From: Reinekea blandensis MED297
Lineage (GTDB): Bacteria; Pseudomonadota; Gammaproteobacteria; Pseudomonadales; Natronospirillaceae
Length of the DNA stretch: 64,000 nt
Assembly: GCF_000153185.1 (NCBI RefSeq)
Contig: NZ_CH724149.1
Location: 1 to 64,000, forward strand
Direction of reading: 5' to 3'
The translations under genes and the position numbers were made by a program. This document shows positions 26,422 to 35,641 of the stretch, piece by piece; within the stretch, counting starts at the first letter, position 1, and every line of letters begins with the position of its first letter. The notes below the pieces were generated by a model that was not told where the DNA came from, did no database searches, and worked only from the letters and a program-made list of their open reading frames with translations.

Positions 26422-28702
26422 TCATGCTCTCCTTGTGATCAGTGACCGGATGCAGGCGAATGGCGCCGGCCTGCTCCCGGTATTGAAACTGTTGATACCC
26501 CGGAATCGCGACCTGCAGTTCAGGGATGTGCTGCGACTCATGCCAGTCGGTGTCCAGGCGTATTCGTCGATCGTCCGCCGGACCGTCGATGGTCACGGTT
26601 ACGGCCCCCCAGGGCGTGAGTGTCGGACCGAAGTGCAGTCGCTCGTCGCTGTTCAGCCAGGATGCGCGCAACCCGGAACCGATGATCAGCTGGTCGTTCT
26701 CTTCCCGGACGAACAGATTGCGGATCATCATCAGATACTCAGCCGCCGCCCAACCGTGTTGACCGTCGCCCATGCAGCCGCCGCCGGAACTCGGGTGCAC
26801 GGCTTCAGGCCAGTGTCCGGTCGGTGAGGCGGCTTTGGCCACCGTGTCCAACAGATCGTGAACGCGGTCATCGCCCTGTCGCAGCAGCGTTTGCGCGACG
26901 GCCAGTGTCAGGTAGATGTTCTGCCCTGAGTGAATCATGTCCTGAAAGAATGCGCCTTTATAGAAACAGTGGTCAATCAGAAAATTAGCGGTGGCGGCCA
27001 TCGCCGGATCATTGGCCGCGTTCAGTTGCAGTGGGTAATCGGCCACCATGGAGCCGATGGCCCCGGAATCCATCCGTCGGTATGGCGATGCCGGAATGCC
27101 GCCCTGACGACGGTGCGGTTCAATGCTGTCGATGGACTGCTGAACGTCTGTTTCCAGGGTGTTGCGCAGCCGATCAACCTCGACCGCATCGTCTTCCAGA
27201 CCATGACGGCGGAACAGATCCGCAATGCCGCGCAGGCCGCCAATAGCCCAGAAGTCGTCCCAGTAGTAGTGATCGTTCGGGCCGAAATGCTCGGCACTGA
27301 ACCCGGCCGGAAACAGACCGTGATGGCGGGTACCGGGCGCCTGTTCCCGTTTTTTCTCAATCCATTGCACGGCCTTGCGAGCGGCGCGTACCAGATCATC
27401 ATTGAGTGATTGTCCGCTCAGCGCTTCGTAGCGGTTAAACATCCACAACACCTGACCGTTTGAATCCCATTCACCTTCCTGAGATTGAAAATAGCCATCG
27501 TGTTTCTGCTGTTTGCGAAAGTCCGGCAACGCACGTCCAACCCGGTCCGGGAGATTGACGGCCAATAAGGCGTTCATCATCAGACAGGCGTCCCGGAACC
27601 AGAACCGCTTATAGGTGTAAGGCCCGGGAACGATGTCTTCGGCGCTGAGCAGGGTCAGTGTTTTCAGGTTGGTGTCATACAGCGTCTGCAGTTGTCGATC
27701 CGGCACATTCAGTACCGCGGCCGATTTGAGTACCTCGTCCCAGGTGGCAGAACGTTCACCACGCGTCGACTCGCGGGATTGTTCCCGGCTGAGATCGATG
27801 CTTAATGACAGGGCGCGCTGTCCCTGTTCGCGCGGTATGTCGAACGCCAGCGCGGCGGTTGCCATCCCGGCATCGCAACGGATGCTCTGTTGTTCACTCG
27901 CGACGTTCCGTGCGACATCGGTGGCGACATCGCCGTGTCGGTAGTTCGACAAGTAGACCTCATCGCTGGGTTGGTCGAAAGCGATGGCCGTGTCTTTGTT
28001 GACCGTAAACTGGTGTGGCGAGTCCACAGCGATCTGTTCGATAAACTGAATGCCTTCCGGATTGTAAGGGCGCGCCGCCACCAGCATGCGACCGCCATCA
28101 GGCATCTGCCCGTGCAATGACACCGTCAGCTCCGGATGCCCCTGAGCATTGAGAATCAGCTCCGTAATCGCGGTCAGCGTGCCCGCTTCGGTGTCAAAAA
28201 TCGATTCGACCTGCAAGCGTCCGTCGGTGTTCAGGCGCTGTTGGAAATCAGCATGTCGGCTTGGGAAATACAGTGTGCCTTGGGTGTCCTGAAGCCAGAA
28301 ATCGAGCGACCAACCGTCATACAGCGGGGTAATCAATCCGCGCGGATCAACGATTGGGTACAGCGCCATGTTGGGCAAACCAACGGCAGACCAGTCGCGA
28401 TGTGTCAGGTTGACGTGACTGAAACTGAACGCGCGCGGCACAAAACTCGGATCCCCGGGTTTGAATTGTTTCTCAACCCAATAAGGCCAAACCCAGTCGA
28501 GATTGGTTTGGATGGCTTTGGTGTTAATCAGGCCGCGAGCATGAAACGTCACCCCGGCACGGAGCAACTCAATAGGTTCGGCGACTTCGGAGGGTTGAGA
28601 AAATTTTCTCAGACGCGCAAGAAAAGAGACTGGATTGATGAAACCGTAGTGATGCGCCGCCCGCTGCATCAGGTATTTCCACGGTAGCATTTTGGAAAGC
28701 AT
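26399..28702 (-). CDS. Six-hairpin glycosidase-like protein
   Basis: Large cytoplasmic protein of 767 residues, no signal peptide. The ATG at 28702 has AGAGGA 9 bases upstream; the frame runs further to 28840 but without support. Residues about 60-380 are a beta-sandwich-like N-terminal region and about 400-720 an (alpha/alpha)6 toroid of the GH15/GH63 type: YKRFWFRDACLMMNALLAVN, WDSNGQVLWMFNRYEALSG, DHYYWDDFWAIGG and HPSSGGGCMGDGQHGWAAAE. The conserved acid and Trp residues fit a glycosidase, yet I cannot place it in a named CAZy family. It heads a three-gene cassette with GT4 and VTT genes. Confidence 0.6.
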   Translation of the reverse strand: MLSKMLPWKYLMQRAAHHYGFINPVSFLARLRKFSQPSEVAEPIELLRAGVTFHARGLINTKAIQTNLDWVWPYWVEKQFKPGDPSFVPRAFSFSHVNLTHRDWSAVGLPNMALYPIVDPRGLITPLYDGWSLDFWLQDTQGTLYFPSRHADFQQRLNTDGRLQVESIFDTEAGTLTAITELILNAQGHPELTVSLHGQMPDGGRMLVAARPYNPEGIQFIEQIAVDSPHQFTVNKDTAIAFDQPSDEVYLSNYRHGDVATDVARNVASEQQSIRCDAGMATAALAFDIPREQGQRALSLSIDLSREQSRESTRGERSATWDEVLKSAAVLNVPDRQLQTLYDTNLKTLTLLSAEDIVPGPYTYKRFWFRDACLMMNALLAVNLPDRVGRALPDFRKQQKHDGYFQSQEGEWDSNGQVLWMFNRYEALSGQSLNDDLVRAARKAVQWIEKKREQAPGTRHHGLFPAGFSAEHFGPNDHYYWDDFWAIGGLRGIADLFRRHGLEDDAVEVDRLRNTLETDVQQSIDSIEPHRRQGGIPASPYRRMDSGAIGSMVADYPLQLNAANDPAMAATANFLIDHCFYKGAFFQDMIHSGQNIYLTLAVAQTLLRQGDDRVHDLLDTVAKAASPTGHWPEAVHPSSGGGCMGDGQHGWAAAEYLMMIRNLFVREENDQLIIGSGLRASWLNSDERLHFGPTLTPWGAVTVTIDGPADDRRIRLDTDWHESQHIPELQVAIPGYQQFQYREQAGAIRLHPVTDHKESMNEHSDVH

Positions 28703-28854
28703 AATGTGGTCCTCTTTGCATTCGATGAATGGCGAACTGACCTTGCTGTGGGTGTCTGCCGGGGTGTTGCCTAACGCATACGACCCCTCTAAAGGCCGGC
28801 ACTTGTCTGTATGGGGTTGGGTCGGTTGAGGAATTTTCAACCATACCGGGGTAA

Positions 28855-28879
28855 CCTGACGCTCGACCGGAGCGCCAGG
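28855..28879 (-). terminator. Hairpin downstream of TerC gene
   Basis: CCTGACGCTC-GACCG-GAGCGCCAGG; on the minus strand the single mismatch becomes a G-U pair, giving a 10-bp stem nine bases after the TerC stop. Minus-strand T-run is absent; on the plus strand TTTT follows. Probably a terminator or 3'-end barrier. Confidence 0.45.
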
Positions 28880-28888
28880 CGTTTTATG

Positions 28889-29635
28889 TTATTGGGTCAG
28901 TTTACGGGCCAGATGAATGGTTTTTGCGTCTCGTTTACGCCGCACCCGAATGTTGAGCATCTCAACGCCAAACGAAAACGCCATGGCGAAATAGATGTAG
29001 CCCTTAGGCACATGAATCTCAAAACCTTCCGCGATCAGCGTGAAGCCAATCAAGATTAAAAACGACAGTGCCAGCATCTTGATGGTTGGGTGTTCATCGA
29101 CAAAATCACCTATGGCTTTGGCTGAAAACAGCATCACCGAGACCGAAACCAAAACAGCAATGACCATAATCGAGAGATGTTCAACCAAGCCAACCGCGGT
29201 GATGACCGAGTCGAGAGAGAAGACAATATCCAGTAAGGCAATCTGAGCGAGGATGGCCCCAAAGCTGGCGGCCTGAGTGCTTTGTGAATGCTCTGGACTG
29301 ATTTCCAGACTGGCGTGAATTTCATGTGTGGACTTGGCGATCAGGAACAGGCCACCCACTATCAGAATCAGATCTCGTCCGCTGACCGCGTGCCCGAACA
29401 GATGGAACCAGGGTTCAACCAGACCCATCACCCAGACAATACTGAACAGGAGGGTCAGGCGTGCCAGCATGGCCAGACCCAGCCCGAGTCGGCGAGCTTT
29501 GTCCCGCTGCGCCGGTGGCAGTCGGCCGACGAGAATGGAAATAAAGATGATGTTGTCGATGCCGAGAACAATTTCCAGAGCAATCAATGTGCTCAGTGCG
29601 ATCCAGGCTTCGGGACTGGCAATCCATTCAAACAT
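28889..29635 (-). CDS. TerC-family membrane protein
   Basis: About 248 residues with seven hydrophobic helices. Family hallmarks are LSTLIALEIVLGIDNIIFIS and LLDIVFSLDSVITAVGL, the two repeats with paired acidic residues that face a metal site; TerC-type proteins are implicated in metal ion export (manganese) and tellurite resistance. The ATG at 29635 has AAAGGA 6 bases upstream, whereas the one at 29641 touches the ribosome site, so 29635 is preferred. Divergent from the GH16 gene. Confidence 0.88.
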   Translation of the reverse strand: MFEWIASPEAWIALSTLIALEIVLGIDNIIFISILVGRLPPAQRDKARRLGLGLAMLARLTLLFSIVWVMGLVEPWFHLFGHAVSGRDLILIVGGLFLIAKSTHEIHASLEISPEHSQSTQAASFGAILAQIALLDIVFSLDSVITAVGLVEHLSIMVIAVLVSVSVMLFSAKAIGDFVDEHPTIKMLALSFLILIGFTLIAEGFEIHVPKGYIYFAMAFSFGVEMLNIRVRRKRDAKTIHLARKLTQ

Positions 29636-29755
29636 GGTCATTCCTTTACGGTGTTAAAACGCTATTGGTATCACACAAATGTGATGGCAAACAGAGTCAA
29701 AAGTCCAAGTTGGGATTTGACCCATGCCAGAGAAAGCTAAAGAGTGTATGATAAA

Positions 29756-29771
29756 ATGTAAGCGCTTACAT
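29756..29771. promoter_or_regulatory. LacI-type operator ATGTAAGCGCTTACAT
   Basis: Perfect 16-bp palindrome with central GC/CG step, 25 bases before the GH16 start. A -10-like TATGAT lies at 29747-29752, just before it, so a bound repressor would cover the transcription start. Same core as sites at 43951, 44009 and 49988. Confidence 0.82.
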
Positions 29772-29796
29772 CATTGAGCAATAAGAAGGAAAACTC

Positions 29797-31296
29797 ATGT
29801 ATCAACGTATTATCCCGGTTGCCGGTCTGCTGACCGTTGGTCTGATTTCTGGTTGTCAGACTTTGCCACAAGCACCCGATGCCCAAGTCGGCGACGGCTG
29901 GTCGCTGGTTTGGCATGACGAGTTCAGCGGACAGACCATTGATCGCGAGAAGTGGGGCTTTGAAACCAACTGTTGGGGCGGCGGCAACAACGAGTTGCAG
30001 TGCTACACCGATCGCCCCGACAACGCCTTTATCCGTGACGGCAAACTGGTCATCCGAGCTCAGGAAGAATCCTTTACCGGGCCAGCAGAACCGCTGGAAT
30101 GGGAAAGCGAGGCCGGTGAGACAACACTGCCTTACACCTCGGCGCGCTTGCGCACGTTGAACAAAGGTGACTGGACCTACGGTCGTATCGAAGTCCGCGC
30201 CCGCATTCCCGGCGGTCAGGGTGTCTGGCCGGCGATTTGGATGTTGCCAACCGACTGGGTCTACGGCGGTTGGGCATCCAGCGGTGAAATCGACATCATG
30301 GAAGCGGTGAACCTGGGCGGTGACGAGATGGCCGTACACGGCACTCTGCATTACGGCAGTGACTGGCCAAACAATGTTTCCAGTGGCGCCAGCTATACCT
30401 TCGGAGACAGCGACCCGACGGAGGACTTCCACACCTACGCTATTGAATGGGCCAACGGTGAAATCCGCTGGTATGTCGATGACGTGCATTACGCGACGCA
30501 ACGCGAATCCGGCTGGTACTCACAAAGTCCCAATGCTGATGGTGAGGTGGTCAATTATCCGGGAGCGGCGCCCTTTGATCAGCGCTTTCATCTGTTGATG
30601 AACGTCGCCATTGGCGGTAACTGGCCGGGCAATCCGGATGAAACGACCGAGTTGCCGGTAGAAATGGAAGTCGACTATGTGCGTGTGTACGAATGCCCGA
30701 GTGCCCGCGAATCGCTGATTACCTGTGCGACGAAAAACCGCAAAGCCGAACGGGTCTTTGGCCATCAGCCACCGGTGATCAGCGATGCTGAAATCGAGTT
30801 CGATCCGACGCTAACCGAGCAGGACACCGTGACCATTTACGGTGACGAGGCACTGCCGCCGTTTGCATTCGGACAGTACGTTGCCAACGGCTCGGTGTTA
30901 ATGACGGAGCTGTCGGAAGAAGATCGCGGACAGGTGACGCAGGTACAGTTCAACACCGATGAGTCGGTGGTGTACTGGCAGGCGCCCGTCGGTTTCGACT
31001 TCAGCGAGTTCGCAACGGTGTCATTCGACATGAAGATCGTCAGCGATCTGCGCGAGTCCGGTGGCATGATCATGAAAGTCGATTGTTTCCATCCGTGCAG
31101 TTCCGGAGAAGTGCCGTTTGAAACCGCACCGGTCGGTGAATGGCGTCATTATGAGTTTGTGTTGGACGATCTGTTGGCGAATCCGGGGTCCACGTTGGAT
31201 CTGAGCAATGTGAACACGCCGTTGGTGGTGTCGCCGGACTGGGGTAACCAACAGGGTGTGGTGATTCTTTTAGATAACGTGGTTTGGTCGCGATAG
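29797..31296 (+). CDS. GH16 laminarinase-like lipoprotein
   Basis: Endo-beta-1,3-glucanase type enzyme, probably on the outer membrane. Lipobox LISGC places the acylated Cys at 20. The GH16 domain runs about 33-305: WHDEFSG, CWGGGNNELQCYTDRPDNAF, GVWPAIWMLP, and the catalytic SGEIDIMEAV with nucleophile Glu164, Asp166 and acid/base Glu169 (the ExDxxE form typical of laminarinases). A linker with a Cys pair leads to a C-terminal beta-sandwich domain (about 330-499) that resembles the ExoP-type galactose-binding-like domain and the two domains in the GH16 at 50033. AAGGA precedes the ATG. Preceded by a LacI-type operator, so induction by beta-glucan breakdown products is expected. Confidence 0.93.
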   Translation: MYQRIIPVAGLLTVGLISGCQTLPQAPDAQVGDGWSLVWHDEFSGQTIDREKWGFETNCWGGGNNELQCYTDRPDNAFIRDGKLVIRAQEESFTGPAEPLEWESEAGETTLPYTSARLRTLNKGDWTYGRIEVRARIPGGQGVWPAIWMLPTDWVYGGWASSGEIDIMEAVNLGGDEMAVHGTLHYGSDWPNNVSSGASYTFGDSDPTEDFHTYAIEWANGEIRWYVDDVHYATQRESGWYSQSPNADGEVVNYPGAAPFDQRFHLLMNVAIGGNWPGNPDETTELPVEMEVDYVRVYECPSARESLITCATKNRKAERVFGHQPPVISDAEIEFDPTLTEQDTVTIYGDEALPPFAFGQYVANGSVLMTELSEEDRGQVTQVQFNTDESVVYWQAPVGFDFSEFATVSFDMKIVSDLRESGGMIMKVDCFHPCSSGEVPFETAPVGEWRHYEFVLDDLLANPGSTLDLSNVNTPLVVSPDWGNQQGVVILLDNVVWSR

Positions 31297-31438
31297 GTCA
31301 TCTCAAAACGCTCAATTGATGATGGCTGTCACGAGTCTGCTGAAGGGCTGATGGCGCATGGCGAACCGATGTGCGTCATCAACCCTTATGGTAGGCTGGA
31401 CTGACTGGCTGTTGTTTATTGATCGGAAGGAGTCTGAC

Positions 31439-32428
31439 TTGAACACCTCTGTAAAAGCGGCGATGGGCTTAACATTGGTCCCGGTGCTTGTACTCGCTGC
31501 ACTCGTATGGCTCCGGGGTAACCTTCATCCGGAGGAAGCGCCGACGTCTCGGCTTCCTACTGACCCTGCTGCTGATGTCATTTCGGACTTGACCGCCTCG
31601 AACACGCCAACGCCGAAATTTTCTGTTGATCGTGTTCAACCAGCATCATCGGCCGGTGATGCCGTCACGGTGACGCCTCCGTCAGATTTGCTGCGTTGGT
31701 ACTCCAACCAACCGACACCTGAAGTCATGTCGTTGTTCTTTGAGCCCGATGAACAGCGATTGCAGATTTATGTCGAAAAAGCGAATGAAGACATCGAGGG
31801 CTTTCTGGCGTTAGTGGCCAGCGTGCAGACGGACGATCCTTATCTTGGTGTTGCGGTATGGGACGCCTTGTCGGTTCGGGACTATGACCGTCTGCTTCCT
31901 TACCTGACGGTCAGTGAGACCCTTGCTGATGTCGCTTTCAACAAGGGGCTTCACCGAAATAATCCGTCAGCCTTCGACGCGGCCTATAAGTACTGGCAAA
32001 CGCAGTCGCCGTCGGAGATCCCCAAAGGCGTTTTGCTGTCGGCGATGGAGTTTGGTAAAGAAGGCAGCTTTGAGGTCGCCCGATCCTTTGTCGTGGAACG
32101 TGAACACCCGCTTGAGGTATTTGAGATGCTGGCGATCTATGATCAACCGGATTTGGCGTCATTGGCGCGTTCGGTCTGGCAGACTGCCGCATCGGACTTT
32201 GGCAGCGTCGACAGTTTCGACCGGGCCATTCTTGCCGCGCAGTATGCGGGCAGTCGGGACGCGCTATTGGAAATCAGTAACCTGATCACCCACTTTCCCT
32301 TGGCAGAGAGCGAATTCTACCGAATGAAGTTATCGTTTATTCGAGTCCCCGACCTGGACGAACTGCATGATAAAGTTTTGATGCTTGAATACGTAGCCGA
32401 GGAGCGGGCCTGGGAACTCATGGAGTAG
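31439..32428 (+). CDS. Hypothetical membrane-anchored protein
   Basis: I do not recognise this protein. The TTG at 31439 has AAGGAG 6 bases upstream and starts a short cytoplasmic end followed by one hydrophobic helix (about 7-24), so the rest (about 300 residues) lies in the periplasm. A Pro/Thr/Ala-rich linker spans about 30-75; the remainder is helical and acidic with no cysteine pattern. An in-frame start at 31358 lacks a ribosome site. Follows GH16 by 142 bases and is convergent with the TonB-dependent receptor gene, with about 22 bases between the two stops. Confidence 0.6.
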   Translation: MNTSVKAAMGLTLVPVLVLAALVWLRGNLHPEEAPTSRLPTDPAADVISDLTASNTPTPKFSVDRVQPASSAGDAVTVTPPSDLLRWYSNQPTPEVMSLFFEPDEQRLQIYVEKANEDIEGFLALVASVQTDDPYLGVAVWDALSVRDYDRLLPYLTVSETLADVAFNKGLHRNNPSAFDAAYKYWQTQSPSEIPKGVLLSAMEFGKEGSFEVARSFVVEREHPLEVFEMLAIYDQPDLASLARSVWQTAASDFGSVDSFDRAILAAQYAGSRDALLEISNLITHFPLAESEFYRMKLSFIRVPDLDELHDKVLMLEYVAEERAWELME

Positions 32429-32450
32429 CGTGTCCACAGGCCCTGTTACA

Positions 32451-34607
32451 TCAGAAGGCCAGATTCAGATTGGCGGTGACGGTACGTTCGGCACCGTACC
32501 AGCAGTTATCGGTGTCGTAGCAGCGATAAGTGGTTTCATCGGTGACGTTGTTGACCATCAGATTGATCGACGAGCCATCCAGCATCGGCAGCAGATACGC
32601 CAGTTCATAACCAACGGAGAGATCATAAACGGTCGACGCCGGCACGGTATCGGAGTTCACCGAATCGATTTGCATGTCGCCGACGTAACGAACACCGCCA
32701 CCCAGACGAGTCCCTTGAAGCCAGCCGCGTGACAGTCGGTATTGCGTCCAGAGTTGTGCGCTGTGTTCGGGAACCCAGATCGGCGTTTTACCTTCCAGTC
32801 CGCCATTGGCATCGTCGGTGATGGTCATGTCGGTGTAGGCATAGCCAGCCTGCACCGTCCAGTCAGGAGACAAGGCCACGCGCGATCCCAGTTCCACGCC
32901 TTTCGACACTAGTTCACCGACTTGCAGCTGGGCGCCGTAAGGGTCAGCAGGGTTCGCGACCAGCGCGTCCGATTTGGTGATGTGAAAGTAGGACCCGCTC
33001 AGGTTAACGGCCTCGTTGCCGGACACGAATTTCACACCCGCTTCGATCTGCTGACCCAGTTCAGGGTCATAACCGTTGCCTTCGTCATCCTGGCCGGTAG
33101 CCGGCTCAAACGAGGTTGCGAAGCTGGCGAACGGCGCAGCACCATAGGCTAGTTCATACAGTGCGCCGACTCGATACGACCATTGTTGGTGATCGGCTTC
33201 GGTCTTGGTTGTGCTTGCGGCGGTCACGATGCTTTCGCTCTGATAATCGTCGTATCGGGCGCCCGCAATCAAAACCAGATTCTGCCATCGCAGTTGGTTT
33301 TGCGCATAAGCGCCGAGCTGTTGAACGCTTACATCATCGTCCTGCTGATAAACTTCGGTCAGTGTATCGGGATCGAGCAGGTCGTTGTTCGGTTCGAAGA
33401 TGTTAAACAAATAGAAATCGCTGTTGCTGGTCTGGAATTCGCGGTAGTCGGCATTGCCTTTGAGTTGCTGATAGTCCAACCCAAGCAGCAGGTTGTGTTC
33501 AACAGGGCCGGTAAACAGACGACCGGAGAGTTGATTATCAAGCGTCAGCCCGGTCAGCGTTTCATCGGTGCTGTAAATGTTGCGACCGAGAGTGCCGGTG
33601 TTTTCATCAAAGCTTGCGCTGCGATGGTAGGTATTTTTTTGCGCCAGGCTGGCGTCGGTGTAAGCGCCGTTGTGCAAAAACGTCCAGTCATCGGCCAAGG
33701 TGTGGCTGAGTTTGTAGCCGACCCGGAATACTTCGCGGCTGAGCTTGTTCCAGTTTTTATCGCCGACAAAGGTGGTCGGGTCGGTTGTGCCATTGGGGTT
33801 GTCATACAACATGCCGGAGGCGGGGATGGCAGAGTTCATGCCCATCGCCGGGTCGTTTTGATAATAGGCGTTCAGGTTGATCAGTGTGCGCTCACTGACT
33901 TGCCAGTCGACGGACGGCGCGATCAGATAGGTTTGTTCTTCGGTGGTGTCGACCTGACCAGCCCGATGGCTGCCTTTGGCAATCAAACGATAGCTCAGGT
34001 CGGTATTGCCGAGTGCACCTGCGGTGTCGATTGCCGCAGACACATGTTGGTGGGACCCGGCACTGAGATCAATTTGGGTTTCTGGCGTCCGGGTCGGCGC
34101 GCGGCTGATGATGTTGACCATGCCACCGGGCGGCATTGTGCCGTACAACACAGATGTCGGACCTTTGAACACTTCCACCTGCTCGATGGCGACTGGATCG
34201 ATCTGCGCCTGCAGGTTCCAACCGTTCAGGTAAGGCAGTACCAGGCCGTCGTAGTAGCTGCGGTTCACCCCGAAGCCCCGGATGGTAAAGGTGTCAAACA
34301 ACGTCACGGCGCCGCCGCGCACTTCGGTTGTGACACCCGGGGCATAGCGCAATGCCTGGCTGAGCGTGTCGGCGTCGTGCGCCTTAATCTGGTCGCCATC
34401 GATGACAGAAATACCCTGTGGGGTTTCCTCGGGTTCCAGTGCGGTTTTGGTGGCGGTATTACGGTATACCTCGGCAGTGACTTCCAACAGGTCGAGAACC
34501 TCATTAGCCAATGCAGTGGGGGATAAGGTCACCACGGCAGACAGAGTCAGTGCGAGTGGTGTGTATCGTCGGGTGGTATTTGCCAGCCTGGTTTGGGTCA
34601 ACATCAT
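32451..34607 (-). CDS. TonB-dependent siderophore receptor
   Basis: Outer-membrane ferric-siderophore receptor, 718 residues. The signal peptide ends at about ALAN (residues 33-35). The plug domain (about 40-165) has TPQGISVIDGDQI, DTFTIRGFGVNRSYYDG and VEVFKGPTSVLYG, and PPGGMVNIISR. The 22-stranded barrel follows and ends in CWYGAERTVTANLNLAF, with the terminal aromatic residue needed for outer-membrane assembly. The C-terminal tail resembles FhuA/FoxA-type receptors, suggesting a hydroxamate ligand, but this is a guess. A Fur-box-like site lies upstream, and an AraC regulator gene and exbB-exbD-tonB lie nearby, a coherent iron-uptake set. Confidence 0.92.
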   Translation of the reverse strand: MMLTQTRLANTTRRYTPLALTLSAVVTLSPTALANEVLDLLEVTAEVYRNTATKTALEPEETPQGISVIDGDQIKAHDADTLSQALRYAPGVTTEVRGGAVTLFDTFTIRGFGVNRSYYDGLVLPYLNGWNLQAQIDPVAIEQVEVFKGPTSVLYGTMPPGGMVNIISRAPTRTPETQIDLSAGSHQHVSAAIDTAGALGNTDLSYRLIAKGSHRAGQVDTTEEQTYLIAPSVDWQVSERTLINLNAYYQNDPAMGMNSAIPASGMLYDNPNGTTDPTTFVGDKNWNKLSREVFRVGYKLSHTLADDWTFLHNGAYTDASLAQKNTYHRSASFDENTGTLGRNIYSTDETLTGLTLDNQLSGRLFTGPVEHNLLLGLDYQQLKGNADYREFQTSNSDFYLFNIFEPNNDLLDPDTLTEVYQQDDDVSVQQLGAYAQNQLRWQNLVLIAGARYDDYQSESIVTAASTTKTEADHQQWSYRVGALYELAYGAAPFASFATSFEPATGQDDEGNGYDPELGQQIEAGVKFVSGNEAVNLSGSYFHITKSDALVANPADPYGAQLQVGELVSKGVELGSRVALSPDWTVQAGYAYTDMTITDDANGGLEGKTPIWVPEHSAQLWTQYRLSRGWLQGTRLGGGVRYVGDMQIDSVNSDTVPASTVYDLSVGYELAYLLPMLDGSSINLMVNNVTDETTYRCYDTDNCWYGAERTVTANLNLAF

Positions 34608-34635
34608 GGATTGGGTTTCCGGTTATGAATGGATT

Positions 34636-34655
34636 TAAATGAGAATCATTTGCAT
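34636..34655. promoter_or_regulatory. Fur-box-like site
   Basis: TAAATGAGAATCATTTGCAT, 30 bases upstream of the receptor gene (minus strand). It has the GAGAATCATTTGCA core seen in gammaproteobacterial Fur boxes. Iron-dependent repression of the receptor is expected. Confidence 0.72.
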
Positions 34656-34712
34656 ATAGGATCATAACGAGGAAGTCCCGTTGAAAATTAACAATTTGGT
34701 GCATGTCAGCCT

Positions 34713-35594
34713 TTAACCGTCGATAGGTAACCAGTACTCGGCGTTTACCATCTCTGAACCTGCGGTTTCACTCGGCAGGTAGCGCTCAAACTCAAAGCGG
34801 TTGTTTGAGTGATGAACATCCGCATTCGGCAGCCATTCGGCCAGCAACCAGGTGACGGCGTGCTTAAAATGGTCGATCGGCCCCTGATACGGCAGTACCG
34901 CATAGTCGCTGGTGGGCAGTGACAGTTTTTCCAGAAACACCGGCGCCGACGGTTTGCTTTGCTCAATGCCGGTCCAATACACAAGCTGACCAAGTGTGGG
35001 TTGTGAAAAGGTGTCGATCAGTCCGATACGCGGCCTGTCCGTTGGCAGACGGCGGTGGGTGAGTTGTTGAAAGTGTTGCCAGGCGGCTGGAATCCGATCT
35101 TCAAAATTCGGTTGGCCTGACAGCAGACCGTTGATCCGCGTCGGCAGTCCGCAGAAGTCAAAAGCCGGCTTATGTTCCAGACGGACGTGATAAAGGGTGT
35201 TGGCCGGCAGGTTCAGCCGGGAGACATCCGCACGTTGCAGCGGCGTTCGGATGCCACTGCGCAGACCGCGTTTGCGGTATTGATGCGGAGAGACCTTAAA
35301 AAACTGCTTGAAGGCGCGGCTGAAGGCGACTTCCGAGCCGAAACCGAACGACAAGGCAATGTCGAGGACCCGGTCTGAGTTTTCGAGTAAGCAGTCGGCA
35401 GCCAAGCTGAGTTTGAGTTCGCGTACATACTGCGCCACGGTGTAACCGGTGTACGCGACAAAGACACGTTGTAACTGCCAGCGGGACCAGGCACTTTGGG
35501 CGGCCAGGGTATCAAGCGACATCGGCTCATGAATATGTCGGTGAATGTAATCCAGCAGCTGGTCGAGGCGATTAAAGCGGGTGTCGTTTTGCAC
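34713..35594 (-). CDS. AraC-family regulator with GyrI-like domain
   Basis: 293-residue regulator of the Rob/MarA class. Two helix-turn-helix units lie at about 10-110: SLDTLAAQSAWSRWQLQRVF and LDIALSFGFGSEVAFSRAFK, then FFKVSPHQYRKRG. Residues about 125-293 form a GyrI-like effector domain. The start is a GTG at 35594 with GGA upstream. It lies immediately upstream of the siderophore receptor gene, same strand, about 105 bases apart, so it may activate that receptor with the siderophore as effector, as seen for other AraC-type siderophore regulators. Confidence 0.85.
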   Translation of the reverse strand: MQNDTRFNRLDQLLDYIHRHIHEPMSLDTLAAQSAWSRWQLQRVFVAYTGYTVAQYVRELKLSLAADCLLENSDRVLDIALSFGFGSEVAFSRAFKQFFKVSPHQYRKRGLRSGIRTPLQRADVSRLNLPANTLYHVRLEHKPAFDFCGLPTRINGLLSGQPNFEDRIPAAWQHFQQLTHRRLPTDRPRIGLIDTFSQPTLGQLVYWTGIEQSKPSAPVFLEKLSLPTSDYAVLPYQGPIDHFKHAVTWLLAEWLPNADVHHSNNRFEFERYLPSETAGSEMVNAEYWLPIDG

Positions 35595-35641
35595 GATCAG
35601 AGTTCCAGAGTTCAGTACAAACAGAAAACCGTTTGGTCATG

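Noticed and set aside
29717-29752. TTGACC with TATGAT as a sigma-70 promoter for GH16
   Set aside because: Spacer is 24 bases, too long for sigma-70; only the -10-like element near the operator is mentioned.
33183-34526. 447-codon plus-strand frame antisense to the siderophore receptor
   Set aside because: Shadow of the receptor gene; the receptor has signal peptide, plug motifs and terminal aromatic residue, and the shadow has no recognisable features.
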